Both the position numbers and the translations under genes were made by a program. Below, piece by piece: positions 1-8,952 of a stretch of 64,000 bases of DNA (position 1 is its first letter; every line of letters starts with the position of its first letter). Source of the stretch: Trichobilharzia szidati (taxonomy: Eukaryota; Platyhelminthes; Trematoda; Strigeidida; Schistosomatidae); the NCBI GenBank assembly GCA_944472155.2, contig OX235273.1:100834582-100898581 (forward strand), in the 5' to 3' direction. Under the pieces are notes generated by a model. That model was not told the DNA's origin, did no database searches, and saw nothing but the letters and a program-made list of their open reading frames with translations.

Positions 1-187
1 TGAAACTGTCGATAATTCGCTTTCACAATTTATGAATGTCTATGATCTACATAGTCCTGTTTACTATCCTTTATCTTTTGATGTTTTTTAGACTAGTGCT
101 GTCATTTGCAATAATGCGTGGGCTGAATGAGTTGTTACATGGGGAAGTTAAAAGAACCATTTAACAGGACTGTGGAAAGCTGTTTAT
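1..187 (+). other. 5' flank / possible 5' UTR of the MEG-like gene
   Basis: No coding segment is recognised here. It lies directly upstream of the signal-peptide ATG at 188. I see no convincing TATA box or initiator, and the window starts too close to the gene to judge whether further upstream non-coding exons exist. Confidence 0.3.
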
Positions 188-272
188 ATGTCATACAAGA
201 AATGTGCTCCGATTTTGTACATACTACTAAGCACTTTCTTGCTTCAAAACTACTTCTCAGTATTTAGCATCA
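188..272 (+). CDS. Exon 1: start codon and signal peptide
   Basis: ATG at 188 opens a frame with basic residues near the N-terminus (MSYKK) followed by a hydrophobic core (ILYILLSTFLL), a typical secretory signal peptide with likely cleavage around residues 24-28. The frame stays open to 478. However, the strong donor A|GTAAAT at 273-274 leaves exactly one base of a codon, which matches the phase of every downstream repeat exon. The sequence beyond 272 runs into a SINE fragment, which supports ending the exon here. Other donors (GTATTT at 260, phase 0) fit less well. Confidence 0.7.
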
Positions 273-3200
273 GTAAATCAGAACTCATAATTACAAGCAT
301 TAGAGAGAGAGAAGGGACTAATTACAGTTTCGATCATGAGCTAAAGTCAGTCAGGGAAACATTGGAAAACTATCAGGAACTGCTGGACAGCTACTTAGTC
401 TTGGTTTGGAACTCATCACTAGTGCTCTCCCAACCGGATCCGAACCAAGAAGTTTCGGTCGATTCACAGCATATTTAGCACGAGAGTCCCAAACTAGGAC
501 GAAACAGCTGATGGTCCTCCAAGTGATGTCAGTTTGCTATTAGACCTGTAACCAATCAACCCCTGGAATCCAACACTTGGTAGGAGACTAATTAGTTTAC
601 AGAAAAGTTACCAAACTAAGTCAAAAGTATTTCGATCACAGACAAGAGACTACGACTAAAACATTCACCGATAGATGCATAATTTATCTGTTTTATTCCT
701 ACAGAAACGATTGAAGAAACTACCAAGAAGGAAGGATTACCTATTCCAAAGAAAAGGACAGAAATAGGTAGAAGCAATAAGTTTTCATGTGGTTTTATTT
801 ATTCCACACATCAAATTTGATAATTTTATTAGTATTAACTGTATAACCGAATAGTAGAACTCTGGGTTTTCGAAAAACAGAATTCAAATAGATGATAAAT
901 CAACGAAGTTGTACATATTTTGTGTGCGTTTGACTTTAGTTACATGGTTAATATTCTATTGCTTCTGATATTTTCCCCATATTCACTAAATTGCCTATAA
1001 ATTCAGATAAACACAGTGATAAATGCTTTTCCTTACAAAGACATAAACTACTTCTGTTTTAAAAAGTACTCTGTGTAGGTAATGTGTCTGGATGCATGTT
1101 GAATAAAACTAAAACACAGGGACCTTGGATAGAATTAGCTAACTCAGGACACTATGAGTAATTAAGATAATTAAGTAGAAGTAACAGACTTGATGACTTA
1201 GCTTTGAGAAAGAAATCAGATTTGAGAAACATTTATGAGTAGAGTACTGAGGGTAAAACACTTATATACAACTTAGGTTGACGAGAAAATGTTGATAAAT
1301 TCTATCCATGATCTCTTTTTCACAGAAACAATTGAGGAGACTACAAGAAAAGAGGGTGGAACTGTTCCGAAGAAGAGAACAGAAATTGGTAAGTACAAGA
1401 CTTCTAATAAATATTTATTTGAAAGAAATTTCTAATTTTAAGGAAAGCTTTGCGAAATGAATATGTTGTTTGGTTAATTAGTCATTCAAAAATGATCCTT
1501 GGCAATTAATATTCTAAACTTTGTATCAAAGTAGTATGATCAACTGAGTAAACATAATGGAGCTTTTCGAGTTTGTATATTTCTTAACACATTTAAATTG
1601 TCATGGTAACGATCAAGAAGGAGTCGATGCAGAAGGCACAGAACAATATCTTCTTCTATGTATTTCATACAGCTTTAGAATACATGACCTTTTTTCCCCC
1701 TATTCTCTAATTACTTTCACAGAAACAATTGAAGAGATAACCAGGAGAAAGGCTGGAAAGGATCCGAAGAAGCGAACAGAAATAGGTGAGTGGCGTCATT
1801 ACCCAGTTTCATTGTGCTTTAATTCCTTGACATCACTACAGAATCTTCATTTCCACTCTGACAAATATTCCATCGCACCCGAGAAAGGATAATTTACCAT
1901 TTCATGACACTTGTGTTAACTTGTTCCCATTACAGAAAGGCATTTAACATTGCCTATTTGGAACAGATCCTCAGCATTCGCGTATAACAACGATTGGGAA
2001 AAAGGAATTAATGGTTAAGAATAGTCAAGTTATGCGTTTACTTGTTTGATCACATTTATCTGATGATCGTGATTGCATAATTCACTTACAAATTAGTCTT
2101 TTTGCAATTTTTTTACCACAGAAACTATTGAAGAAACAACGAGAAAGGAGGGTGGTACTGTCCCAAAGAAGAGAACAGAGACTGGTAAAGAAACTTGTTC
2201 TATGTTTTATTATCATTCTCATAACTTTTCCATGCTAGTTGACATTGAGGTGCATAATCTCCTTTCTCTCTCCTGAAGCACAGAAAAATGTTGCCTGTAA
2301 TTCTGACAGAGTGGTTCACCTTATGATAAGTATACCCTCAAAGCACGATGACAATGATTTAGTCATTTAGATCGCTAATAGATTTTCGTCGTTGCAAGTT
2401 TAAAGTTCTTAGGGTGGACCCAAATTCTCATACTAAAACAAATTTAAACTTATTAACTTAAAGAAGAGTACATTAAACTTCATATAAGGATAACTGGCGA
2501 TTTGACTACTAAAATCCAACTGAATAAATTTCACAGCAAAGTAAGCGGTGAAGATGTTATCCAGAAGGACAATGAAAGTTTCACAATTAAACCTCTCTGC
2601 TGAGAGAATATGACGACGTCAAAACCATCTACCTGAACTACAAATCGTCCCGATTCATTCAAAGATAATCTCAATACATTGTAGAGTATCTACACTATTA
2701 CGTTGTGTGAATGTATTTGCTTCCACTTTACTGTTAACTTAGTGCACATCACCTGCCACCTCTGAAAATTAGTGAATTTTACTCTGACTGTTTTTAGTTG
2801 CATTGTGATACATTCATCCTACTCAACATCACACAGATTTAGGATGAAAGTGTCATGCTAACCAAGCCTATATAGTTTTATTGAATATTTATTTCTTAGT
2901 AATGCTTATACTCTCACTAGAGGTATACATTTCTTATCAGACATTACAAATGAATACAGAGATGCGGAGAATTCGCATTTTAGCTTAATGTTACTGAGGA
3001 CCAGGATATTTATGAAGTCTAAACAGAATTCTTAAGTTGTTTCCGCTGTATTTTGAAATGAATGTTAATCGATATTGCAATATTTGAAAGTTAATCAAAG
3101 CTTCATTTTATCTTTCCTTTTCCGACAAACGAATATTCACACCGTTTGTAGCTGATTTTCAAGATTGCATTCCTATTTCTTTTCTTTTTAATGCGTTGAA

Positions 3201-6200
3201 AATAAGAATGAAACAGAAAGGGTGATTGATTCCCTCTGTATAGGTTAAAAGAAATGGCCGGTTTCTTTTAACTGTCAAAGATGAAATATATACGAAGACT
3301 ATGTCTCTAAACACCAGCCAAAAAACATATTCATTAATTTTTTTCTCACACCTATAATAGAAACCATAGAAGAAATAACTAAAAGAGGTGAAGGATTTAT
3401 TCCAAAGAAGAGAACAGAAACAGTTAATTATGGCGCACATTTTTCTACATTTTTTGTGTGGTCAATTCGTCTATCACAGAGGTCGACTAATGATAATTAA
3501 AAATTAGGGGTAATCATTAATTTCTTGGAGACCAGAGGGATACCACTTTAAAGCTGGTGGAAAAGAGACCGTAGAACTCGCCTCCTGTTATAAATTAAAA
3601 TCTATCTGACCTATACAAACAACCTGCTCTTCAATTAAATTATTCACTCAGTCTTGATTTATCTACTCAAACGAAAGAAACCCACTGAAGCTTCATTATC
3701 AACTTAAAATGTATCGAATTTTCGTGAGAGAAAATATTGATTTAGGTTTTATTTAGTTACTGTAAGCATCACTGAAAATTATTTAGCACACAATACAAGA
3801 TAACCTGGCTCTAGTTTCAATGAAATTTGAATGAGCATAGCTTACTTTCCTGAAACATTTTGATGTAGATATGTTGAGTTTATCAAGATTTTCCGGGTTC
3901 TCCAGTTATTTTGTAGATGCTCCACTATGGATAAGATTTTCTTTTGATAAATCACACAGTCTTATACAGTAATATTAACTGATGATCTTTCGAGCACAAA
4001 CTATTTCTCATAATCATATCGATGAAATATATGCGAAGACTATGTTTGTGCTTGAAACGTCATCAGTCAACATTACTGTATAAGACTGTGTGATTTATCA
4101 AAATAAAATCTTATCTATAATAGGGTTATACTCTACAACAGTGCCCAAGTTTTCTGCATGTATTTTTTAGATGGTTAGGAACATTTAGTGATATTTTAAG
4201 ATAAATAGGATTCATTTGTAGTTATTTTTATATTGTCTTGTGAGTAATGAGTGCCAAATGACTGAATCTAGTAAGGTGGATAACAGATCTTAGAATATGG
4301 ATATCTCAATTATTGTCTAATCATCATCATAATAATCTTTAACCAGAAGAAAAGCTGGAGGAATTCCGAAAAAGAGGACAGAAATAGCTATATAACCCTT
4401 TTTATTATCGCTTACTGCTCAGTCAATATTTTGGATTATTTTTATCCCATATTATTTGATTTACTGTTTCATATTCTGTCTTTTTACCCTTATCTACTAT
4501 TAGTAAATCCCATGATACCTGTAGAAACTTCGATCCATTTTTCGCATTACCACTGGACATCTTCTTTGCTATCCTAATTATTTAATGTCCCCCTTGTATG
4601 TCAATATTTCCTTCTGCAATTATATTTATGTTTGCTTTATCATATCTGAAAGTATTTGAGGGGTGATTATGCAATCAGTACTCTAATATGTTGCAGTTAA
4701 ACCAAGTTTCACTATGTGTCTTTTATTTTGACAGAAACTATTGAAGAAATAACCAGACGAAAAGGAAGGAAGCCGAGAACGAGGACTGAAATAGGTATTA
4801 ACATTTAAATATAATGGAGAAGATTTGTAGCTCAGGTGGATGATTTTCATATAGTTGTGTTCTCTAAGCTGGATGGTTTACCTACAAAGCTTTCGTTGCC
4901 TTAGTAGGTGACATCTTCAGCGCACATTTCAATTTGAAGTGAGCTTTTAGATTTCTCCACGAGTTTATTAGTCATTCGCATGCAAGGTTACCAGGACGAA
5001 TGACTAATAAACTCGTGGAGAAATTTAAAAGCTCACTTCAAATTGAAGTTTGCGCTTAAGATGTCACCTACTAAGGCAACGAAAGCTTTGTAGGCAAAAC
5101 CATCCACCTTAGAGAACACAACTACATCAAAATGATTACTAACATTTGCCATGCTAATATTTCCTTTTATGCTCATGGGACTTCACTTTTGTTAATGAAG
5201 GAATATTTAGTACTCTAATATTTCATCATTCTGTTCATCATTTTCTGTATTTACAGAGACTATAGAAGAGAGGAGACGGCGATTAGGTAAAAGGGTTGTG
5301 AAGAGAAGATCAATACTTGGTAATAATCTTTAATGTATTTTAATCAATTTTTCGTGATATTTATTCATTTTGTGGTTTACATTATTAAAAATACCATACC
5401 AAATTTAAATTAATGATGTCACAGATCTGTGCATTTATATAAATTCACAAGAGTTGGTAATCCAACGTTGACTAGGGTTCGATTTCCGGTGTCTGACACA
5501 CTCCTAAATCTCGCTTAGCCAGTAGTTGTTCAGGTAAGAAGGGAAGGTTTGGCGTAAGGCTAGCAACCTCACTCCATAAAATATAAAACACCACTGCTAC
5601 TAAAGCTTCAAAGCTCACGCTCCACTTGGATCGTTGTACATGAGTTAATAAAATAGTTTCAGAAAGCATATAATTTCAAGACAGATTTTACCCACTTGTA
5701 ATTGTCCTTGCATCCTTCTAGATGTATATTCATGTTTATGTACCTAGTCAAGTTACTAATCATGTTAAAATCGAGCTGAGCATATCACACCCGTGCACAT
5801 GAACCCAGTCTCAAAGCCTATGAGCCTAGTGAACAGCACATTGACTACCTTTGAGGCACTGGGTATATGGATCAAGTCTCAATCAGAACACCCTCACTTA
5901 CTGGGGAACAGTTACACTTATCTACCGATTCCAAAGTAGGATGAAACTCCCGTTCTCAATTCTGCTGTTAGCTATCACAAAATATATGATCAATAGACAT
6001 GAATAAATTTCTATCACAAATGTTAATATTTTTTAATTCCGATATTCTCATTTTTTTTGTTTTTAACATAAGATACGATTTCCGATACTGTCACGGGTAT
6101 TATTCGTCCAGTAATCAGAGGTAATGAATTATCTATTTTTAGTTCGTTGAAATTTATTGCATTTTCTATCTATATTTATCTGTATTACAATATTTCTAAA

Positions 6201-7130
6201 TAGCTCTGGCCTTTTTCTACTCCTATGCATCATTGTATATCCTACTGATTGATGTAATCAATTGGAAATTGTTGATGTCAATTGGCTGAATCATTTGTGA
6301 GCACACCACTCTGATGAATTGGGCGCGAAATATACAAAATGGCTCTTTGACGAACGCATCATTTCAATATGTTTTAACTAGGCACNNNNNNNNNNNNNNN
6401 NNNNNNNNNNNNNNNNNNNNNNNNNNNNNNNNNNNNNNNNNNNNNNNNNNNNNNNNNNNNNNNNNNNNNNNNNNNNNNNNNNNNNNNNNNNNNNNNNNNN
6501 NNNNNNNNNNNNNNNNNNNNNNNNNNNNNNNNNNNNNNNNNNNNNNNNNNNNNNNNNNNNNNNNNNNNNNNNNNNNNNNNNNNNNNNNNNNNNNNNNNNN
6601 NNNNNNNNNNNNNNNNNNNNNNNNNNNNNNNNNNNNNNNNNNNNNNNNNNNNNNNNNNNNNNNNNNNNNNNNNNNNNNNNNNNNNNNNNNNNNNNNNNNN
6701 NNNNNNNNNNNNNNNNNNNNNNNNNNNNNNNNNNNNNNNNNNNNNNNNNNNNNNNNNNNNNNNNNNNNNNNNNNNNNNNNNNNNNNNNNNNNNNNNNNNN
6801 NNNNNNNNNNNNNNNNNNNNNNNNNNNNNNNNNNNNNNNNNNNNNNNNNNNNNNNNNNNNNNNNNNNNNNNNNNNNNNNNNNACCTAGAATGTTCTTTTT
6901 TGTCTGTCACTCTACTTGTATATACATGTAATTAATTGACTGTTCATTTTGTCCGTACCTTCGATACTGTTCGGTACGTTTTTGTCCCTTTTTTGTAATG
7001 ACAGTGGACTTGTACATTTTTCTTGGTGTAATTGTATGATTTATTTTATGTTTTAGAAACAGATAAAGTTAAAGTCAAGTCATTCTGTTTTAACTATAGT
7101 AAAGCCAAGACTCTGTGTCATCAGTATTGA
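188..7130 (+). CDS. Spliced gene of micro-exon-gene (MEG) architecture: secreted repeat protein
   Basis: Proposed gene of eleven exon units: 188-272, 705-767, 1326-1388, 1723-1785, 2122-2184, 3361-3423 (damaged), 4342-4387 (pseudo), 4735-4794, 5257-5319, 6073-6120 and 7057-7130. Every intron interrupts a codon after its first base, so internal exons are symmetric multiples of three. Without the damaged and pseudo units the mRNA would encode 193 residues: a 28-residue signal-peptide exon, four 21-residue repeats, one 20-residue repeat, an Arg-rich 21-residue repeat, a 16-residue unit and a 24-residue C-terminal tail. This layout (leader exon plus many small symmetric exons) is that of schistosome MEGs, whose products are secreted and diversified by exon skipping. 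The repeat exons are longer than classical micro-exons (36 bp or less). I cannot assign a MEG family number. The product looks highly charged (Glu/Thr/Lys/Arg) and has no membrane segment after the leader. Gene model and function are inferred from splice signals and repeat structure only. Confidence 0.78.
273..704 (+). other. Intron 1, containing a hammerhead-SINE fragment
   Basis: Non-coding between the leader exon and the first repeat exon. The second half of the segment from about 330 to 600 resembles the schistosome Sm-alpha/SINE family (see separate entry). No further symmetric exon was recognised in it. Confidence 0.55.
420..600 (+). mobile_element. Sm-alpha-type SINE fragment with degenerate hammerhead ribozyme
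   Basis: At 485-506 the bases GAGTCCCAAACTAGGACGAAAC reproduce stem II, the GAAA core and the start of stem III of the Sm-alpha hammerhead ribozyme. The upstream core that should read CTGATGA is replaced by a divergent CACGAGA, so self-cleavage is unlikely. A second member lies at 16505-16625. Element ends are approximate. This family is characteristic of schistosomes. Confidence 0.55.
705..767 (+). CDS. Exon 2: 63-bp repeat exon (ETIEETTKKEG type)
   Basis: Flanked by a pyrimidine-rich TTTTATTCCTACAG acceptor and a G|GTAGAA donor. With one base contributed by the previous exon it reads x-TIEETTKKEGLPIPKKRTE-I. It is 63 bp long and symmetric phase 1-1. It shares length, splice-site position and the opening AAAC-ATTGA-GA with the next exons, while the surrounding introns are unrelated in sequence. 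Confidence 0.75.
   Translation, partial: KRLKKLPRRKDYLFQRKGQK
768..1325 (+). other. Intron 2, no recognised feature
   Basis: AT-rich, no open frame of interest and no repeat family that I recognise. Confidence 0.5.
1326..1388 (+). CDS. Exon 3: 63-bp repeat exon
   Basis: The acceptor TTTTTCACAG and donor G|GTAAGT are both near consensus. It reads TIEETTRKEGGTVPKKRTE-I after the shared split codon and is phase 1-1. It is nearly identical to exon 5 at 2122-2184 in protein sequence, suggesting that these two units were copied from each other recently. Confidence 0.8.
1723..1785 (+). CDS. Exon 4: 63-bp repeat exon
   Basis: The acceptor is TACTTTCACAG and the donor G|GTGAGT. It reads TIEEITRRKAGKDPKKRTE-I and is phase 1-1. 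The same frame happens to stay open on both sides (1557-1892), but the splice sites and the match to the other repeat exons mark the true coding part. Its TRRKAG core is shared with the pseudo-exon at 4342, so these two may form a subfamily. Confidence 0.78.
1786..2121 (+). other. Intron 4, no recognised feature
   Basis: AT-rich spacer of 336 bp between repeat exons, with no repeat or further exon recognised. Confidence 0.45.
2122..2184 (+). CDS. Exon 5: 63-bp repeat exon
   Basis: The acceptor is TTTTTTTACCACAG and the donor G|GTAAAG. It reads TIEETTRKEGGTVPKKRTE-T and differs from exon 3 mainly at its last residue and at silent positions. Phase 1-1. Confidence 0.8.
2185..3360 (+). other. 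Intron 5, long spacer without a recognised exon
   Basis: About 1.2 kb without an open frame or known repeat. At 3281-3304 there is a short stretch (GATGAAATATATACGAAGAC and following bases) that recurs almost exactly at 4021-4043 in the loop of the intronic palindrome. Confidence 0.45.
3361..3423 (+). pseudogene. Exon 6: repeat exon with a broken splice donor (or alternative terminal exon)
   Basis: A full-length 63-bp repeat (TIEEITKRGEGFIPKKRTE-T) with an acceptable acceptor (CCTATAATAG), but the donor reads ACAG|TTAATT instead of G|GT: one G appears to be missing. Using the GT at 3423-3424 gives a 62-bp exon and a frameshift. Without splicing, the frame continues 25 codons to a TAA at 3498-3500, so the unit could act as an alternative 3'-terminal exon. 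Otherwise it is skipped, which keeps the frame because the exon is symmetric. Confidence 0.6.
3931..4114. repeat. Intronic palindrome 1 (71-nt arms, 42-nt loop)
   Basis: Left arm 3931-4001 and right arm 4044-4114 are inverted copies with about six mismatches. Each arm ends with the ACTGATGA/TCGAGCACAAAC module that is also found at 19590 at the tail of a Penelope-like element and at 10394. This suggests a head-to-head pair of PLE terminal sequences inserted in the intron. Confidence 0.8.
4342..4387 (+). pseudogene. Pseudo-exon 7: eroded repeat exon
   Basis: The 3' two thirds of a repeat unit remain (reads TRRKAGGIPKKRTEI-like, from ACCAGAAGAAAAG on). The 5' part and its acceptor have decayed into a CAT/AAT-rich run, and the donor reads TAG|CTATAT instead of GT. 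It cannot be spliced normally. Confidence 0.7.
4735..4794 (+). CDS. Exon 8: 60-bp repeat exon
   Basis: The acceptor is TTTTATTTTGACAG and the donor G|GTATTA. It reads TIEEITRRKGRKPRTRTE-I and is one codon shorter than its siblings, so it is still symmetric. The usual PKKRTE has become PRTRTE, a step towards the Arg-rich exon 9. Confidence 0.75.
4852..5124. repeat. Intronic palindrome 2 (about 127-nt arms, 18-nt loop)
   Basis: Left arm 4852-4978 and right arm 4997-5124 are near-perfect inverted copies, differing by a few substitutions and one or two single-base indels. It lies between exons 8 and 9 and would form a very stable hairpin in the pre-mRNA. No protein-coding potential was seen, so a foldback or MITE-like origin is possible. 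Confidence 0.85.
5257..5319 (+). CDS. Exon 9: 63-bp divergent, Arg/Lys-rich repeat exon
   Basis: The acceptor is TCTGTATTTACAG and the donor G|GTAATA; phase 1-1. It keeps the family start TIEE, but then reads RRRRLGKRVVKRRSIL, a strongly cationic stretch. Its length and phase equal those of the other repeats, so it is a diverged member rather than an unrelated exon. Confidence 0.7.
5455..5640 (+). mobile_element. tRNA-derived SINE fragment
   Basis: Contains a Pol III B-box-like GGTTCGATTTCC at 5477-5488 followed by AACCTCACTCC and downstream sequence that matches, in the opposite orientation, the elements at 36380-36600, 52600-52815 and 60515-60752. It lies in the intron between exons 9 and 10. 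The A box is degenerate. Confidence 0.55.
5641..6072 (+). other. Intron 9 remainder
   Basis: AT-rich spacer between the SINE and exon 10, with no other feature recognised. Confidence 0.4.
6073..6120 (+). CDS. Exon 10: 48-bp symmetric exon
   Basis: T-rich tract ending in TTTTTAACATAAG, then 48 bp and a G|GTAATG donor. With the split codon it reads DTISDTVTGIIRPVIR. It is phase 1-1 and starts like the repeat exons (ATACGATT versus AAACGATT), but the rest has diverged and is no longer Lys-rich. Confidence 0.6.
6386..6882. other. Assembly gap (497 N)
   Basis: Run of N inside the intron between exons 10 and 11. It may hide further repeat exons. It has exactly the same length as the gap at 48081-48577. 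Confidence 0.99.
7057..7130 (+). CDS. Exon 11: terminal exon with stop codon
   Basis: The acceptor TTATTTTATGTTTTAG is followed by a phase-1 frame reading ETDKVKVKSFCFNYSKAKTL, then CHQY and TGA at 7128-7130. The first bases (AAACAGAT) again resemble the repeat-exon start. The two cysteines are the only ones in the predicted mature protein. No clear AATAAA follows before the start of the inverted duplication at about 7165. Confidence 0.6.
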
Positions 7131-7164
7131 GGAAGGACTAAATCTGTAGGATAAAAATAATCCT

Positions 7165-8952
7165 ACATCATCTACCATAATTATTTTCCTCATCTTTCCA
7201 GTAACACTGTGAATTCGGAAAACACACGAAGCTACTACAGAAGAAATCATAATTAATATATAGCACAATGATATATTTAATGCATGGCCAATACATTGTG
7301 CATTCTCTTGAATATTCTCAATTTTGAACAAAAGCGCTATACAGCTTACACCCATTAACAATGATTCCCTGACTGGTGTCACTTCACAAAATATATAACC
7401 TGAAAATACATTCGGTTAAGAATCAATCGCCTTATTTTTCACACTAATGCACTACCACTAAACAAATTCTTAATCACATGTAGAACTGTCAGCAACTTGA
7501 TTACCAGCAGTCTACTCTGTCAAGTCACGCTTATGCTTCCTTGGAACATACTGCTTATGATTAGACCCACTAAAATGTGACCAGGTTTCACGTTTGTTTG
7601 AGAAGTAGGCTGAATGAAACTTTACTAAATATGTTTTTAGGTTGATATTAATGGCCCTACTCTGAAAAATGTATTTAGACACTGTCGATTTCAAGGATAA
7701 ACCTGGATGCTTAAGAAGAAATTTTAGTTATATACAGCTACACATGTCAGTCAGTCAGTCAGTAAAATGAACTAAAACGTTGTTTCGTGTGCATTCATGT
7801 TAACCATTCATGGTGTTAGTCAGATCTCAAAAAAGATTTTTCGTTTCCAAATACAAACTTTGTCATTCTGAAGCGACGAATTCAACTGCCTGAAATATCA
7901 ATTATCTCAAATAGTTAACAAGATTTTGGATGACTTAAGCTTAGTGAAACTGGGAATCTCATTCATCAACCCGAGCAGAAACCAGTGAAGTGGACATCCA
8001 GTATTTACATCACATCATCTTTACTAGCATGCGCTACTGATTGGTGTGAGTGATTCTCACTATATTCGCCATGGGCTTGCTTACAGGTGTAAGTACTAAG
8101 ATATTGTATTTGTGATTTGTCACCGTTTTTTATTTAACATTGTTACCCTCTTAATTCATGCACAGAAACACATACGGTAACTTACACTGCAGATATTTCC
8201 ACAGATAAAATGCTACTAAGTGAAGGCGATAAATACAACCTCAGTCCTATTAAACTGTGTTGAAGCATCAAAAGGAAAATGAAACATTCACATCCCTTAT
8301 GGAGTGAAAACAAGCATAGGTTTGTTACCTGTGTATAGCATCTTTTATCAAAATATGGACAGTCGATATTACTTCTGACTATGAAGAGACGACAAGAATA
8401 GTGCTGTGCACATCACAATTATCCGAAAATATTATTACTGTTTTCATCATTATTAGTAGTGGTAGAACTTATGTCTAAAAATCACGGTATTCGGTATTGA
8501 ATCACAAAATCATCGTATACACTGTAGAGGAATGAATGATTAGCAGTTTATTTATTGCATCATAACTGAAGTGAAGAATTAACAAGCATATCATATTTGT
8601 TGTCAATAATGATTACTTTCAGGATCACACATTTAAGACAACAAATGCATTCACTCAAATAATGCCATATACTCAGTTAATAACCTGTTACTTTGAAAAA
8701 TACAATACACGCATTTTCAGCAGAAGTAATGTTAGGGAGAAATTAGTAATCATAAAATTCGATGTACTAATCATTGAAATTAGTTGCTTTGCAATACAAG
8801 TCTTAGAAAGTGAATGTACGGAGATTATAAGTTTCAGACGGATGTTACACCTTACTTCATCACCTGCATAAATTTATATATTGTAATTCATCAAATAATA
8901 CAAACTAAGACATTGAGTGGTGTATGACCTCCTCCGTGGGTTATGATTGTAA
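7165..8952 (+). repeat. Left arm of a large inverted duplication
   Basis: Matches the reverse complement of 18217-22305 over its whole length. Examples are the CTACCATAATTATTTTCC segment near 7178 against 22285-22300, and the ACACCTTACTTCATCACC segment near 8846 against 18300. It begins some 35 bp after the MEG-like stop codon. The right arm is interrupted by 2.2 kb with a Penelope-like element near the point corresponding to 8140-8190, so this arm shows the uninterrupted state. Several short ORFs inside are not recognised. Confidence 0.8.

Noticed and set aside
273..478. Continuation of the leader ORF beyond 272 as unspliced coding sequence
   Set aside because: The extension runs into a SINE-like segment, and the GTAAAT donor at 273 gives the phase shared by all repeat exons.
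1557..1892. 111-codon ORF as an independent gene
   Set aside because: It is repeat exon 4 plus chance open intron on both sides; the internal splice sites explain it.
3159..3440. 93-codon minus-strand ORF
   Set aside because: Antisense shadow of repeat exon 6 and its intron.
6314..6931. ORFs across the N gap (also at 48021-48668)
   Set aside because: They consist almost entirely of undetermined residues.
8165..8176. CACAG|AAACACATACG|GTAACT as an 11-bp micro-exon
   Set aside because: Length is not a multiple of three, it would break the phase, and it lies after the terminal exon; likely chance.
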